From positions 620,001 to 684,000 of the forward strand of contig NZ_JBPODT010000003.1 of NCBI RefSeq assembly GCF_051390635.1: a stretch of DNA of 64,000 nt, read 5' to 3'. The number at the start of each line of letters is the position of its first letter. Position 1 is the first letter of the stretch. The notes beneath the pieces are model-generated. The model had not been told where the DNA came from and ran no database searches. It was given only the letters and a program-made list of their open reading frames with translations. Source of the DNA: Microbaculum sp051390635 (GTDB lineage Bacteria > Pseudomonadota > Alphaproteobacteria > Rhizobiales > Tepidamorphaceae). This document shows, piece after piece, positions 15,694-24,411 of the stretch. The translations under genes were made by a program, and so were the position numbers.

Positions 15694-17613
15694 CTATTCA
15701 CCAGGTGCTGTTTCGGGGGCGGTGTTGTCTCTGGACTGAATGTAGAGGAAGGCCATAATCCCGACGGTTAGTGTGCTCCCGATGAGCGCTACGAGCATGT
15801 TCGGCGCGACAGCCGCCGTGGCTCCCGCAACGAGAGCGCCGCGCATCGGCCATGCCGTGACCCCGCTTCTACCCAGCTTGATCCACTCAAATGAAACCGC
15901 AATAGCGCAGGCAGCGATTGCACCACCGGTTGCGACACGGGCGATTTCGAAGGCGGTTCCCTGTCCGAGGATCGCCGGGTTCCAGATGAAAACGAATGGT
16001 AACAGGAAGCCGACAGCGGCGAGCCGCATCGCGTCAAACGCGATGACGAATGGATCCTCGTCCGCAATTGCCGCTGCAGCCAAGGCGGCGACCGCAATTG
16101 GCGGCGTAAGTGCCGACAAGATGGCGTAGTACAGCAGGAACATGTGGCTTTCGAGGACTGGGTAACCGATCTTGGTCAGCGCAGGCCCGACCAGGACGGC
16201 AGCCAGAATGTAGGCCGAAGGGGTCGGCATCCCAAGCCCAAGGATGATGGTGACCACTGCCGCAAGCAGTAGCGTCAAGATCGCGGTGCCTCCCGAGATT
16301 TCAATGATCACGCTAGCGGCCTTCATGCCGAGCCCGGTCATCGAGAGCCCGCCAATAACAAGCCCCGCGGCAGCGCAGGCGCCCGCGACCGGAAGGATTC
16401 GGAGTGTTGTCTCCCCCAGAGCCTCGACGATCTGCCAAAGCGTCATACGCGTCTTCTTGGTGAAGAATGTACCGACGATGACAGCGAAGGCACCTGCTCC
16501 GGCGGTAAAGACCGGAGAGTAGCCGGCCATCAGAACACCTATGATGACAGCGATCGGTATCAGGAAAGGCCAACCCGAAGCGAAAGTAGAAGCGAGCGAG
16601 GGAATGGCGTCGGAATACGGCTTGAGGTCTTCGCGAACCGCGCGCAGGTGCACCTGAAGGAATACGCCAACGTAGTAGAGGAGTGCGGGTATGAGGCCCG
16701 CATAAACGATCTCTCGATAGGGGGTCCCGGTGAACTCGGCGAGAATGAAAGCGGCCGAACCCATAATTGGTGGCATGGCGCTACCGCCCGTCGATGCCGC
16801 GACCTCAACGGCGCCGGAGAAGCGCTTGGAGTAGCCAAGACGCTTCATGATGGGAATCGTGATCGATCCGGTCGCCACTACATCCGAAGTCGGGCTGCCC
16901 GACATCGTGCCGTACAGGCCTGAGGATATGACCGCGACCTTCGCCGGGCCTCCTCGGCTGTTTCCCGTTGCAGCCGACGCGATGTTGAAGAAGAAGTCGC
17001 CACCGCCGGCCTTCGACAAAAGGGTTCCGAACATCACGAACAGGAAGACATAGCTCGCGACGACCTGGATCGGGACCCCGAATACGCCGTCTGTTGTGAA
17101 CACGAGAATATCAAGCAGGTAGGTGAACTCGGAGATGCCGTGGCCGAATGGCGGCGGTAGCAGGTATCCAAACCAATTGTAGAGCAGGAAGAGCGCCACG
17201 ATCCCGGTCAGCGCCGCGCCAGTCGTGCGCCGCGTTGCTTCGAGGGTAAGAAGCAGGATCGCTGTGCCGAAGAAGAACTGCGGTCCGGTGAACGGATCAA
17301 GGAGGGTGATCCGGTCGGAAATTTCGCCCGCATTGACGAAGAAGAATACACCCGACGCCAGACTCAACCCCGAGAGCGTCCAATCGATAATCGTCGGAGT
17401 GTCGGGGGCAGAGGGGGAGTGTCCTATAACCAGGAAGAGGAGCGTCAGGATACCCGACACAAACAGGATGCCGAGGACCAGCGGGTCCGAGATAACGAAA
17501 AGGTTGGCGTAGATAACCCAACAGGCAAAGGCGGCAGCGATGCCCGTCAGTGTCCGTGCCGGCGCCCCCTTGAAGGCGCGCCGGCGTCCCGTCGCAACGA
17601 GGGAAAAAGTCAC
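15694..17613 (-). CDS. TAXI-type TRAP permease, fused DctQ-DctM
   Basis: This 639-aa membrane protein starts with GTG 17613, overlapping the receptor stop (GTGA). The fused small-plus-large permease architecture is characteristic of TRAP-TAXI systems. Signatures are SSGLYGTMSGSPTSDVVATG, TGGSAMPPIMGSAAFILAEF, LGLGMPTPSAYILAAVLVGP and LSALTPPIAVAALAAAAIA. The upstream TAXI receptor and a MarR-type operator upstream of both link it to the phthalate block. Cargo is inferred to be phthalate or a related aromatic acid. Confidence 0.92.
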   Translation of the reverse strand: MTFSLVATGRRRAFKGAPARTLTGIAAAFACWVIYANLFVISDPLVLGILFVSGILTLLFLVIGHSPSAPDTPTIIDWTLSGLSLASGVFFFVNAGEISDRITLLDPFTGPQFFFGTAILLLTLEATRRTTGAALTGIVALFLLYNWFGYLLPPPFGHGISEFTYLLDILVFTTDGVFGVPIQVVASYVFLFVMFGTLLSKAGGGDFFFNIASAATGNSRGGPAKVAVISSGLYGTMSGSPTSDVVATGSITIPIMKRLGYSKRFSGAVEVAASTGGSAMPPIMGSAAFILAEFTGTPYREIVYAGLIPALLYYVGVFLQVHLRAVREDLKPYSDAIPSLASTFASGWPFLIPIAVIIGVLMAGYSPVFTAGAGAFAVIVGTFFTKKTRMTLWQIVEALGETTLRILPVAGACAAAGLVIGGLSMTGLGMKAASVIIEISGGTAILTLLLAAVVTIILGLGMPTPSAYILAAVLVGPALTKIGYPVLESHMFLLYYAILSALTPPIAVAALAAAAIADEDPFVIAFDAMRLAAVGFLLPFVFIWNPAILGQGTAFEIARVATGGAIAACAIAVSFEWIKLGRSGVTAWPMRGALVAGATAAVAPNMLVALIGSTLTVGIMAFLYIQSRDNTAPETAPGE

Positions 17614-18593
17614 TCGATCAGGCCCGCTTTCTTGTAGACCTTGGCGGCGCCGGGGTGGAACGGCAAGACGGTCTGGCTCACCATCAGTTCCGGCGAAAGT
17701 TGCTTCATCGCACCGTGGACCTCGCGAATTTCGTCGATGTGTTCGAGGACGCTACGGGCGAGAGTCTCGGCCACCGCGTCGTCCATCGCGTCGGTTGCCA
17801 CCACCATGGCACCGAGCGCCATGGTGTCTATGTCGCCAGTCTGTTTTGAGTAGCTGCCGGCGGGGATCGTATAGGACGATGTGCCGAACTGTTCATTCGT
17901 CGCGGCGATGACGTCCTCAGGAATTTCAAGCAGAACCACGTCGGTATTCTCATCGATCGCTCGGAACGATGAGTGGCCGATGAAAATGCCATTTGTGGCC
18001 ATGGTGATCCGCCCGTCCTGCATCAGATCGCCCTGCTCGTTCGCGCCGGCGCGAACAAAGGAGCCACCATTCGCCTCGAGCGTGGTTTCATCGAGTCCTG
18101 CTGCTTCGAGCATGAAAAGTGCAACGTCGCCGGTGATGTTGCCCGAACGGTTGATACCGATGGTGAGGGGCGCGCCGGACGACGCGAGATCGTCGAGGCT
18201 GTCGATACCGTATTCGTCGGCAACCGACTTCTTCAGGAAGAAGTGCATCGGCGCCCAGTTGTACATGTAGCCGATGGCTTGCAAGTTCGTGACCGGCGCT
18301 TTGAATGGCTCCTGTCCCGTTAGTGCGAGCTTGACTTCAGCATCGTGTACCAGGCCCAGGTCGGATCGGTTCGTGGCGAGAAGTCCGATGTTGGCGAACC
18401 CACCCCCAGTTGCCTGGTAGGTGATTACGTTGTCCGGATTCTCGGCCTTTGCGGCACGATCCAAACCTGCGCCTAGAAGCGACCACAGCCCACCCGGGTT
18501 CCCGCCCGAAAGGGTCAGGTCAATGGACTGAGCCTGCGCGCCTCCGGCCGCCATTGCCAATCCGAGCGCGATCACGATTGACCTTAACTTCAT
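17610..18593 (-). CDS. TAXI-family TRAP solute receptor
   Basis: A 327-aa periplasmic receptor from ATG 18593 behind GGGAGGATACC, with a signal peptide ending at AAGGAQAQS. TAXI-family features are LTLSGGNPGGLWSLLGAGLD near the mature N-terminus, TYQATGGGFANIGLLAT and NRSGNITGDVALFMLEAAG. It is translationally coupled to the fused permease. Upstream lies a decayed aldehyde dehydrogenase gene and then a promoter with a near-perfect copy of the phthalate-block palindrome, so the receptor probably serves phthalate uptake. Confidence 0.92.
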   Translation of the reverse strand: MKLRSIVIALGLAMAAGGAQAQSIDLTLSGGNPGGLWSLLGAGLDRAAKAENPDNVITYQATGGGFANIGLLATNRSDLGLVHDAEVKLALTGQEPFKAPVTNLQAIGYMYNWAPMHFFLKKSVADEYGIDSLDDLASSGAPLTIGINRSGNITGDVALFMLEAAGLDETTLEANGGSFVRAGANEQGDLMQDGRITMATNGIFIGHSSFRAIDENTDVVLLEIPEDVIAATNEQFGTSSYTIPAGSYSKQTGDIDTMALGAMVVATDAMDDAVAETLARSVLEHIDEIREVHGAMKQLSPELMVSQTVLPFHPGAAKVYKKAGLIE

Positions 18594-19299
18594 GGTATCC
18601 TCCCTCTTGCGATTTTTCGTGAGTATTGGCATCGCCGGCCTCTTCTTTGGGAGGCGACGATCGTAACCGTCCTAGAGCCCGTTTAGGGGGCCATTTGCTC
18701 GGACAGTTTTCCGGTCCCAATCCGGATTGCTTGACACCTCCGAAGGGGGCGTCGGGGTCGCTGGTGCCATTGATCCAGGCGCCGTCAGCGTCGCCGTGGC
18801 GCAAACGGCGCACGGCTGTATCTACTCCGCGTGTCCATATCGATGCTTTGAGACCTGCTCCCAAGGCGTTGGCGACTGGCCACTCGTTGACGCCGCGCAC
18901 GTTGTCGGACTGCGTCTGGCTCGGACCGGAACCCGACCTTGTTTCAACCTCTATAGGGGCGCCAAGCTCGAAAGCCTGGGCCTCCGTCCGCACAACGCGC
19001 TCGTGATGCGTGGCACGGACGAGCGTACGGCCTGATGGGCCACGGGATTGCCCGTCCGTCCGTCCAGGGGGCGTGCCCTTGACCGCGCCGCCGATCGCTT
19101 GTTCCGGATTCGTGTCCTGGCGGGAGACGGGAGCGGTCGTGCCGGCGAGTTCGCGTTGGGTACGAAGGTGTCCAGCCGACCGCGCCGATATCGCGAGCGA
19201 TGCGTCGCAACTCTCGCGCCAATTGCTGGCAGCGACCTGCCCCGATGGGACCGGCGCAATCGAGACCGGCTTGCCCGCCAATGACTGGCCGTCCGGCAT
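18520..19299 (-). pseudogene. Aldehyde dehydrogenase pseudogene with catalytic core missing
   Basis: An open frame of 259 codons starts at ATG 19299 behind a good SD (AAGGGAGGAGAT), so translation initiation looks preserved. Residues 1-22 (DGQSLAGKPVSIAPVPSGQV) resemble an aldehyde dehydrogenase N-terminus. Residues 137-197 match the family C-terminus (GLKASIWTRGVDTA; WINGTSDPDAPFGGVKQSGL). The NAD-binding loop, catalytic cysteine and glutamate regions are absent and the middle is not family-like, indicating a large internal deletion plus frame damage. The frame then reads into the start of the TAXI receptor gene. It was probably the first gene of the TAXI operon. Confidence 0.65.
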
Positions 19300-19360
19300 A
19301 TCTCCTCCCTTGCCGCGACACCGTTTCGATTTTCCCGCGCGATGTCGCTGTATTTTATTC

Positions 19361-19399
19361 TTAGATATCTATCTTTTTTTAGCGGTGGTGTTTTGTCAA
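19361..19399 (-). promoter_or_regulatory. Leftward promoter of the TAXI operon with MarR-type palindrome (site 1)
   Basis: TTAGATATCTAT (19361-19372) matches 11 of 12 bases of TTAGATATCTAA. On the minus strand, TTGACA (19399-19394) lies upstream with an AT-rich -10 region about 17-19 bp further on, next to the palindrome. The promoter points at the aldehyde dehydrogenase remnant and the TAXI genes. Confidence 0.6.
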
Positions 19400-19420
19400 G
19401 AACAACTGTTCGGCGTCTCG

Positions 19421-20704
19421 TCACTCCGCTGCGGAGACGCGCTGCACTTCCTCACCCAGCGTCCGCCAATCGATCTCCTTGGAGAAGACGCCTTCTTTTG
19501 AGGAAATGGAGGTGTGCGGCACGCGTGGTTCTTCGGTGCCGATCGCGGCGCCACCCTCTGCGACGCGCCTGGCGGCATCGCTCATAAGGCGGCGAAATTC
19601 CACGATCGCCAGGTCGGACGCTCCGAGAAGGTCCGACGATCGGTCTACCCTGGCGCCCATAGAAACCCACATCGCGATATCCTGGTTGGGGATGCCGCGG
19701 ATACCCGTGAAGTTTCCAAGCTTCATCATCTGGCGGTCCTGGAGGAAGTTGTTCTCCAGGACCCGGCTCGGGCGCCACTTCTCGTCGAGATCAATGCCAG
19801 GGCGGGCATGGTTGAACTTCCGCCATTCCTCCGTCGACGGACATGCTTTGCCGCCCCACGCGATGAAGTGGAAGAACGAGGTTTCATCGTCGATGGGCAC
19901 GATCACAGTCGCGACGTTGTAATTGTTGTTAGGCGGAATGAGGGATGTGAAAGGCGCAATATATTCTGTGATCCGCAGGTAGTTGTGGGTCCCGGCGTTC
20001 TTGATCGGTTTCCGAATGGCCGCGTAGTGGAAGCCGTAGGACGTCGTCTGCGTCTGCATCCTGGGAGACTTGTCAGTTGAAGGCCGGTACCACGACTTTT
20101 CGTCGGCCGAGGCCCCCTCAACGCGTGCAGGCTTCATGTCGGAGGAATGCAGCGATGACGAATGGGCACTGTCTATCTGGCCCTCTGTTATCTGTGCCCA
20201 GTTGGCGGGAATGCGGATCTTCAGGATGGATACGGGCGTGCCCTCGATTGGCGCGAACGCAGGAGGCTGGAACTCGGGTGCTTCCCTTTCTGTGTCTAGC
20301 CAGGCCCAGACGAAGCCGCCCCATTCCTTAACCGGGTAGGCACGATGCTTCACCTTGCCGTGCAATGGCGACTCCTCCGGCTCCGAGGACATCGCGACGC
20401 AGTTCCCGTCCACGTCGAACTTCCAGCCGTGATAGAGGCAGCGTAGTCCGCAGTCTTCGTTCCGCCCGAGTACCAGTGACGCTTTCCGATGTGGGCAAAG
20501 TTCGTCGAGAAGACCGACACGCCCTTCGGTGTTGCGGAAGCAGACGTAGCTCCTGCCGATAGCCTCGACCCGCAGTGGTGCACCGTCCGGCTCAGCCACC
20601 TCTTCGATCAGGCATACCGGCGTCCAGTGCTGCCGCATCAGGACACCCATCGGGGCTTCAGCCTCGACCAATGTAAGCAGATCGTTCTCTTCGGCTGTAA
20701 GCAT
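19421..20704 (-). CDS. Rieske ring-hydroxylating oxygenase, large subunit (phthalate 4,5-dioxygenase type)
   Basis: A 427-aa oxygenase from ATG 20704 (SD GGAGGG). The Rieske [2Fe-2S] ligands are C70-P-H72 and C89-x2-H92 (CLYHGWKF). The mononuclear-iron motif is D178-x2-H181-x4-H186 (DSAHSSSLH). The single-subunit layout with a separate PDR-type reductase fits the phthalate 4,5-dioxygenase group, which forms cis-4,5-dihydrodiols. Neighbouring reductase, Gfo/Idh dehydrogenase and 4,5-dihydroxyphthalate decarboxylase-like genes support phthalate as substrate, but another aromatic acid is possible. Confidence 0.87.
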   Translation of the reverse strand: MLTAEENDLLTLVEAEAPMGVLMRQHWTPVCLIEEVAEPDGAPLRVEAIGRSYVCFRNTEGRVGLLDELCPHRKASLVLGRNEDCGLRCLYHGWKFDVDGNCVAMSSEPEESPLHGKVKHRAYPVKEWGGFVWAWLDTEREAPEFQPPAFAPIEGTPVSILKIRIPANWAQITEGQIDSAHSSSLHSSDMKPARVEGASADEKSWYRPSTDKSPRMQTQTTSYGFHYAAIRKPIKNAGTHNYLRITEYIAPFTSLIPPNNNYNVATVIVPIDDETSFFHFIAWGGKACPSTEEWRKFNHARPGIDLDEKWRPSRVLENNFLQDRQMMKLGNFTGIRGIPNQDIAMWVSMGARVDRSSDLLGASDLAIVEFRRLMSDAARRVAEGGAAIGTEEPRVPHTSISSKEGVFSKEIDWRTLGEEVQRVSAAE

Positions 20705-20755
20705 TTCGACCCTCCAGTTCTACATGCCGGCGTCCTCCCCTTCCGGGTAGGCAAC

Positions 20756-20784
20756 TTGACGAAAACCTTAGATATCTAATATCA
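20756..20784 (+). promoter_or_regulatory. Promoter of reductase operon with perfect TTAGATATCTAA (site 2)
   Basis: TTGACG (20756-20761) is followed after 17 bp by ATATCA (20779-20784). The perfect 12-bp palindrome TTAGATATCTAA (20768-20779) fills the spacer and touches the -10 box. It lies between the divergent oxygenase and reductase genes, so one bound dimer could control both. Confidence 0.72.
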
Positions 20785-20815
20785 AATCAGTTCAGGGATC
20801 AACAAGAGGCAGGAA

Positions 20816-21760
20816 ATGGAACGTCCCGAAGATCGGATGGCGTTGAAAGTGATCTCGCGAAACCAACTGACGTCCGACATCTGCGAGTTCACGTTGGCGG
20901 GGGAGGGGGGAGCAGCGCTCCCGCCCTTCACGCCGGGTGCGCACATTACCGTCGAAACCCCGAGCGGCGCGATGCGGCGTTATTCTCTCCTCAACGAAGG
21001 CGAGGCCCCGGAAACCTATGTGATAGCGGTCAAGCGAGAGGCGAATTCCCGGGGAGGGTCTGCCTCGATGCACGACGATGTGCAGGTGGGCACGGCGTTG
21101 AACGCCGAACCTCCGAAGAACGAGTTCGCGCTGGTGGCTGCGCCGAAGTATCTCCTGATCGCAGGCGGAATCGGCGTTACCCCGATCCTTTCGATGGCCC
21201 GCGCGCTTTCTCAGGAAGGAACGGCCTTCAGCATGATCTACTGTACGCGATCGGCCAATGAGACCGCGTACCTCGATGAATGCAGAGGCTTTCCGGGCGC
21301 GATCGTCCACCATGACAAAGGCGAGCCCGACAACTTCTACGACTTCTGGGAACATTTCGAAGAGCCCGGACCCGAACACGTCTACTGCTGCGGCCCCGCA
21401 CCTTTGATGGAGGAGATCAAGGCCGTTTCCGGCCACTGGCCGGAGGGGCGCATTCATTTTGAGGACTTCAAAGCGGCCGAGGTTGTCCGGGAAAACGACG
21501 TTCCCTTCAAAGTGACGGTCGCGAGCACAGGCCGGACGATCGAAATCCCTGCCGATCGGTCAATTCTGGAGGCGCTTCGCGATGCCGGCGAGGCAACCGT
21601 CAGTTCCTGCGAGAGCGGGACGTGCGGGACATGCAAATGCAAGCTTGTGGACGGGGACGTGGACCACCGTGACCTGGTCCTGATGGAGGAAGAGAAGAGC
21701 GATCACATCATGATCTGTGTGTCGCGCGCCAGGTCGGGGGGGCTCGTCATTGATCTCTGA
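20816..21760 (+). CDS. PDR-type reductase for the Rieske oxygenase (flavin + [2Fe-2S])
   Basis: A 314-aa reductase in phthalate dioxygenase reductase order. The flavin domain has RRYSLLN near residue 54, the NAD domain has LIAGGIGVTPILSMARAL (115-131) and YCCGPAPLM, and a C-terminal plant-type [2Fe-2S] domain has cysteines 265, 270, 273 and 301 (CESGTCGTCKC). It passes electrons from NADH to the Rieske oxygenase. ATG 20816 follows AGAGGCAGGAA; an alternative start is ATG 20837. The stop overlaps the next gene. Confidence 0.92.
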   Translation: MERPEDRMALKVISRNQLTSDICEFTLAGEGGAALPPFTPGAHITVETPSGAMRRYSLLNEGEAPETYVIAVKREANSRGGSASMHDDVQVGTALNAEPPKNEFALVAAPKYLLIAGGIGVTPILSMARALSQEGTAFSMIYCTRSANETAYLDECRGFPGAIVHHDKGEPDNFYDFWEHFEEPGPEHVYCCGPAPLMEEIKAVSGHWPEGRIHFEDFKAAEVVRENDVPFKVTVASTGRTIEIPADRSILEALRDAGEATVSSCESGTCGTCKCKLVDGDVDHRDLVLMEEEKSDHIMICVSRARSGGLVIDL

Positions 21761-22913
21761 CCCGGTCCGGCTTGGCGTCGCGGGGCTCGGTCGGGGCTTC
21801 ATGCTGACACTTCCGAGTCTGCGTTCCGATCCCCATGCGGCGCTTGTCGCCTGCGCCGCCCCGCGTGAGGAAAGCCGAACCGCGTTTGTGGCCGAGTTCG
21901 GCGGCAAGGCGTATGCGACGGTGAACGAACTGGCGCAAGACCCCAACGTGGAGGCCGTTTACATCGCCACGCCACATCAGATGCACCGCGAACACGCAGA
22001 CGCAGTCGCGTCTGGCGGCAAACATCTTCTGGTCGAGAAGCCCCTGGCGATCTCGATGGACGACGCGGATGCAATCGTGGAAAGCGCAGCGCGGGCTGGA
22101 TTGCACCTGATCACGGGGCCGAGCCACAGTTTCGATCAGCCGGTGCTCTTGGCCCGGGAGATGGTCGCGTCCGGAGAGTTCGGGGCGGTCCGCATGATCC
22201 ACGCGTTCAACTACACTGATTTCCTGTACCGCCCCAGGCGGCCCGAGGAACTGGACACTGCGCAGGGAGGCGGTGTTGTCTTCAGCCAGGCCGTGCACCA
22301 GATCGATATCGTCCGCCTTCTGATGGGCGTCCGCGCGACACGGGTCGTGGCCATGACGGGGGCTTGGGATGCCGCCCGGCAGACGGAGGGCGCTTACTCC
22401 GCCGTGATCGAGTTCGAGGGCGGGCGTTTCGCATCGCTGACCTACTCCGGCTACGCCCATTATGACAGCGACGTATTGCAGGATGGGATCAGCGAACTCG
22501 GGCTTGAGAAGGTTCCCGCTACCTATGGGAGAAGCCGCAAAGCGTTGTCGCGCCTGACGTCGCCGGCCGATGAACCGAAGCTGAAATCGGGGCGGACCTA
22601 TGGGGCGACCGACGCGCCTTCCCCCGCACCGCATGCTGAGCACTTCGGCCCGATGATTGTCAGTTGCGACCGCGCGGATCTGCGCCTGACTCCCAAGGGC
22701 GTGGAGATATGGGGCGATTTCGAGAAAAAGTTCGTCGCGGCCCCACCCGATCCTGCACCCCGCTCGCCGGTCTTGCGGGCTCTTTATGAAGCGGTACGGA
22801 ACGGTCGACCACCCACCCAATCCGCGGGCTGGGGACGGGCAAGTCTCGAGGTCTGCCACGCAATTCTTGAAGCCGCCCGCGCCGGCCGGTTCGTCGACCT
22901 GAAAAAGCAGTGA
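21750..22913 (+). CDS. Gfo/Idh/MocA-family dehydrogenase, probable cis-4,5-dihydrodiol dehydrogenase
   Basis: About 387 aa from TTG 21750, which overlaps the reductase stop and has a G-run upstream. Rossmann motif LGVAGLGRGFML, then YIATPHQMHREHADA and the conserved lysine in LLVEKPLAISMDDAD are Gfo/Idh/MocA hallmarks. In the known phthalate 4,5-pathway the dihydrodiol dehydrogenase belongs to this family, and this gene sits between the reductase and decarboxylase genes. The reaction would be oxidation of cis-4,5-dihydroxy-4,5-dihydrophthalate to 4,5-dihydroxyphthalate, with NAD(P) as acceptor. Confidence 0.83.
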   Translation: MISDPVRLGVAGLGRGFMLTLPSLRSDPHAALVACAAPREESRTAFVAEFGGKAYATVNELAQDPNVEAVYIATPHQMHREHADAVASGGKHLLVEKPLAISMDDADAIVESAARAGLHLITGPSHSFDQPVLLAREMVASGEFGAVRMIHAFNYTDFLYRPRRPEELDTAQGGGVVFSQAVHQIDIVRLLMGVRATRVVAMTGAWDAARQTEGAYSAVIEFEGGRFASLTYSGYAHYDSDVLQDGISELGLEKVPATYGRSRKALSRLTSPADEPKLKSGRTYGATDAPSPAPHAEHFGPMIVSCDRADLRLTPKGVEIWGDFEKKFVAAPPDPAPRSPVLRALYEAVRNGRPPTQSAGWGRASLEVCHAILEAARAGRFVDLKKQ

Positions 22914-22937
22914 CACACGTTTGATCGGAGGAGACCG

Positions 22938-23927
22938 TTGACCAAGCTGACCCTTTCAATCGCCATGGGCGACTATGACCGGACACGTCCTATCCACGAC
23001 GGCAGGGTCACGATCGACGGCGTTACCGCAGTGACGCAGCTGTTGTCCCCGGAAGAGATGTTTTTTCGAGCCTTCCGCCACCAAGCATTCGATGTCTCCG
23101 AACTGTCCTTTTCATCCTATTGCGTCAAGCGCGCGCGGGACGACTCGCCCTATGTTGCGGTTCCGGTCTTCCTCTCGCGGGCTTTTCGGCACTCCTCGAT
23201 CTACGTCCGGACGGACAAGGGGATCGAAGGTCCCGCCGACCTGAAAGGCAGACCCATCGGGATTGCCGAGTGGCAATTGACCGCCAACGTCTGGGCGCGC
23301 GGAATCCTGGAGGATTACGGCGTCAAGCCGTGCGACATCAAATGGGTGCGCGGCGGCATGCACACGCCCGGTCGTCCCGAAAAGATCAAGATCGACCTGC
23401 CGAAGGACATCGACATTTCGCCTGCGCCCGAGGACACATCGCTTGACGAGATGTTGCGCGCGGGCGAAATCGATGGGTTCATCGGACCGCGTTCGCTTGC
23501 TTGTTTCGACGAAGGCTACCCGAACGTCGGGCGGCTTTTCCCGGACGGCATCAATGCGGCATCGGAGCATTATAAGCGTACCGGGATTTTCCCGATCATG
23601 CATGTGCTCGGTGTGCGGCAAGAACTGGCCGAGGCTCATCCCTGGTTGCCCGGCGCGCTCCTGAAGGCGTTCTCAGAGTCCAAGGCAGTCGCCGAAGCAG
23701 CGCTCGCGGATACGTCGGCCACGAAAGTCACGATGCCTTTTGTCGAAGATGTTCTGGCCATGGCGCGCAATCTCATTGGCTCCGATATCTGGACCTACGG
23801 AGTCCCGGGCAACCGACACGTGCTCGAGACGTTTCTCGATTTGCATCATCGCCAAGGCCTGTCGCCACGCCAGCTGGCAGTCGAGGAGCTGTTCCATCCC
23901 TCTACGTATGAGGCCTATTCGTTGTGA
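22938..23927 (+). CDS. 4,5-dihydroxyphthalate decarboxylase-like protein
   Basis: A 329-aa protein from TTG 22938 behind GGAGGAGACCG. Text such as LSIAMGDYDRTRPIHDGRV, FDVSELSFSSYC and GPADLKGRPIGIAEWQLTA matches the 4,5-dihydroxyphthalate decarboxylase (Pht5) family, which has the fold of periplasmic binding proteins. There is no signal peptide, so it is a cytoplasmic enzyme rather than a transporter component. It would release CO2 from 4,5-dihydroxyphthalate to give protocatechuate, completing the pathway encoded by the three preceding genes. Confidence 0.85.
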   Translation: MTKLTLSIAMGDYDRTRPIHDGRVTIDGVTAVTQLLSPEEMFFRAFRHQAFDVSELSFSSYCVKRARDDSPYVAVPVFLSRAFRHSSIYVRTDKGIEGPADLKGRPIGIAEWQLTANVWARGILEDYGVKPCDIKWVRGGMHTPGRPEKIKIDLPKDIDISPAPEDTSLDEMLRAGEIDGFIGPRSLACFDEGYPNVGRLFPDGINAASEHYKRTGIFPIMHVLGVRQELAEAHPWLPGALLKAFSESKAVAEAALADTSATKVTMPFVEDVLAMARNLIGSDIWTYGVPGNRHVLETFLDLHHRQGLSPRQLAVEELFHPSTYEAYSL

Positions 23928-23936
23928 AGGGACACC

Positions 23937-24398
23937 ATGGCTGATCAAGAGGTCGAGACCCTGAAGCCGGTAGTGCCTTCGCCCGGTGACGTCATCGCGA
24001 TTGAGACCGAAAAGGGCATGCGGCATGTCCAGGTGACGCACCACTGTTCGCCGTACCCGGACATTGTGCGGGCCGTCCATCCGGTTTTCAGGGCTGGGCC
24101 CGCCGAAGATATCGCGAAGGGAAAGACGGCATTCACGGCAATGGTCGAACTGTCGGGCGCATTGCAGGACAAAGCAGCTCGGACCAAGTTGATTGGGCGG
24201 GCCTCGGTCCCGTCGGAGTGCCGAGAGTTTCCGACGTTTCGTCTCCCGATCCGAAACAGGGACGGAGAGGTTGTCTATTGGTGGGCCTGGGACGGAGAAG
24301 AGCTGCGCATCCTGCCGGATGCCGCCGATGAAGAGCTGCCGATCCGCGAGGTCGTGCCGATTGATGCTCTCCGCATGAGACTTGCAGAACTGGGCTGA
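23937..24398 (+). CDS. Small conserved-looking protein of unknown function
   Basis: A 153-aa soluble protein from ATG 23937 with GAAGGG upstream, nine bases after the decarboxylase stop and probably in the same operon. No signal peptide or membrane helix. Distinctive segments are HVQVTHHCSPYPDIVRAVHP, FPTFRLPIRNRDGEVVYWWA and WDGEELRILPD. I do not recognise the family. Last position in a phthalate operon suggests an accessory role, but nothing in the sequence shows which. Confidence 0.7.
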   Translation: MADQEVETLKPVVPSPGDVIAIETEKGMRHVQVTHHCSPYPDIVRAVHPVFRAGPAEDIAKGKTAFTAMVELSGALQDKAARTKLIGRASVPSECREFPTFRLPIRNRDGEVVYWWAWDGEELRILPDAADEELPIREVVPIDALRMRLAELG

Positions 24399-24411
24399 TT
24401 GAGATGCCGGA

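Noticed and set aside
15473..15758. Short frames on both strands after aroQ
   Set aside because: They conflict with one another, partly overlap the TAXI permease end and show no recognisable domain.
22938..23927. Reading this gene as an ABC transporter binding protein
   Set aside because: The fold resembles binding proteins but there is no signal peptide or transporter partner; context and sequence fit the 4,5-dihydroxyphthalate decarboxylase family.
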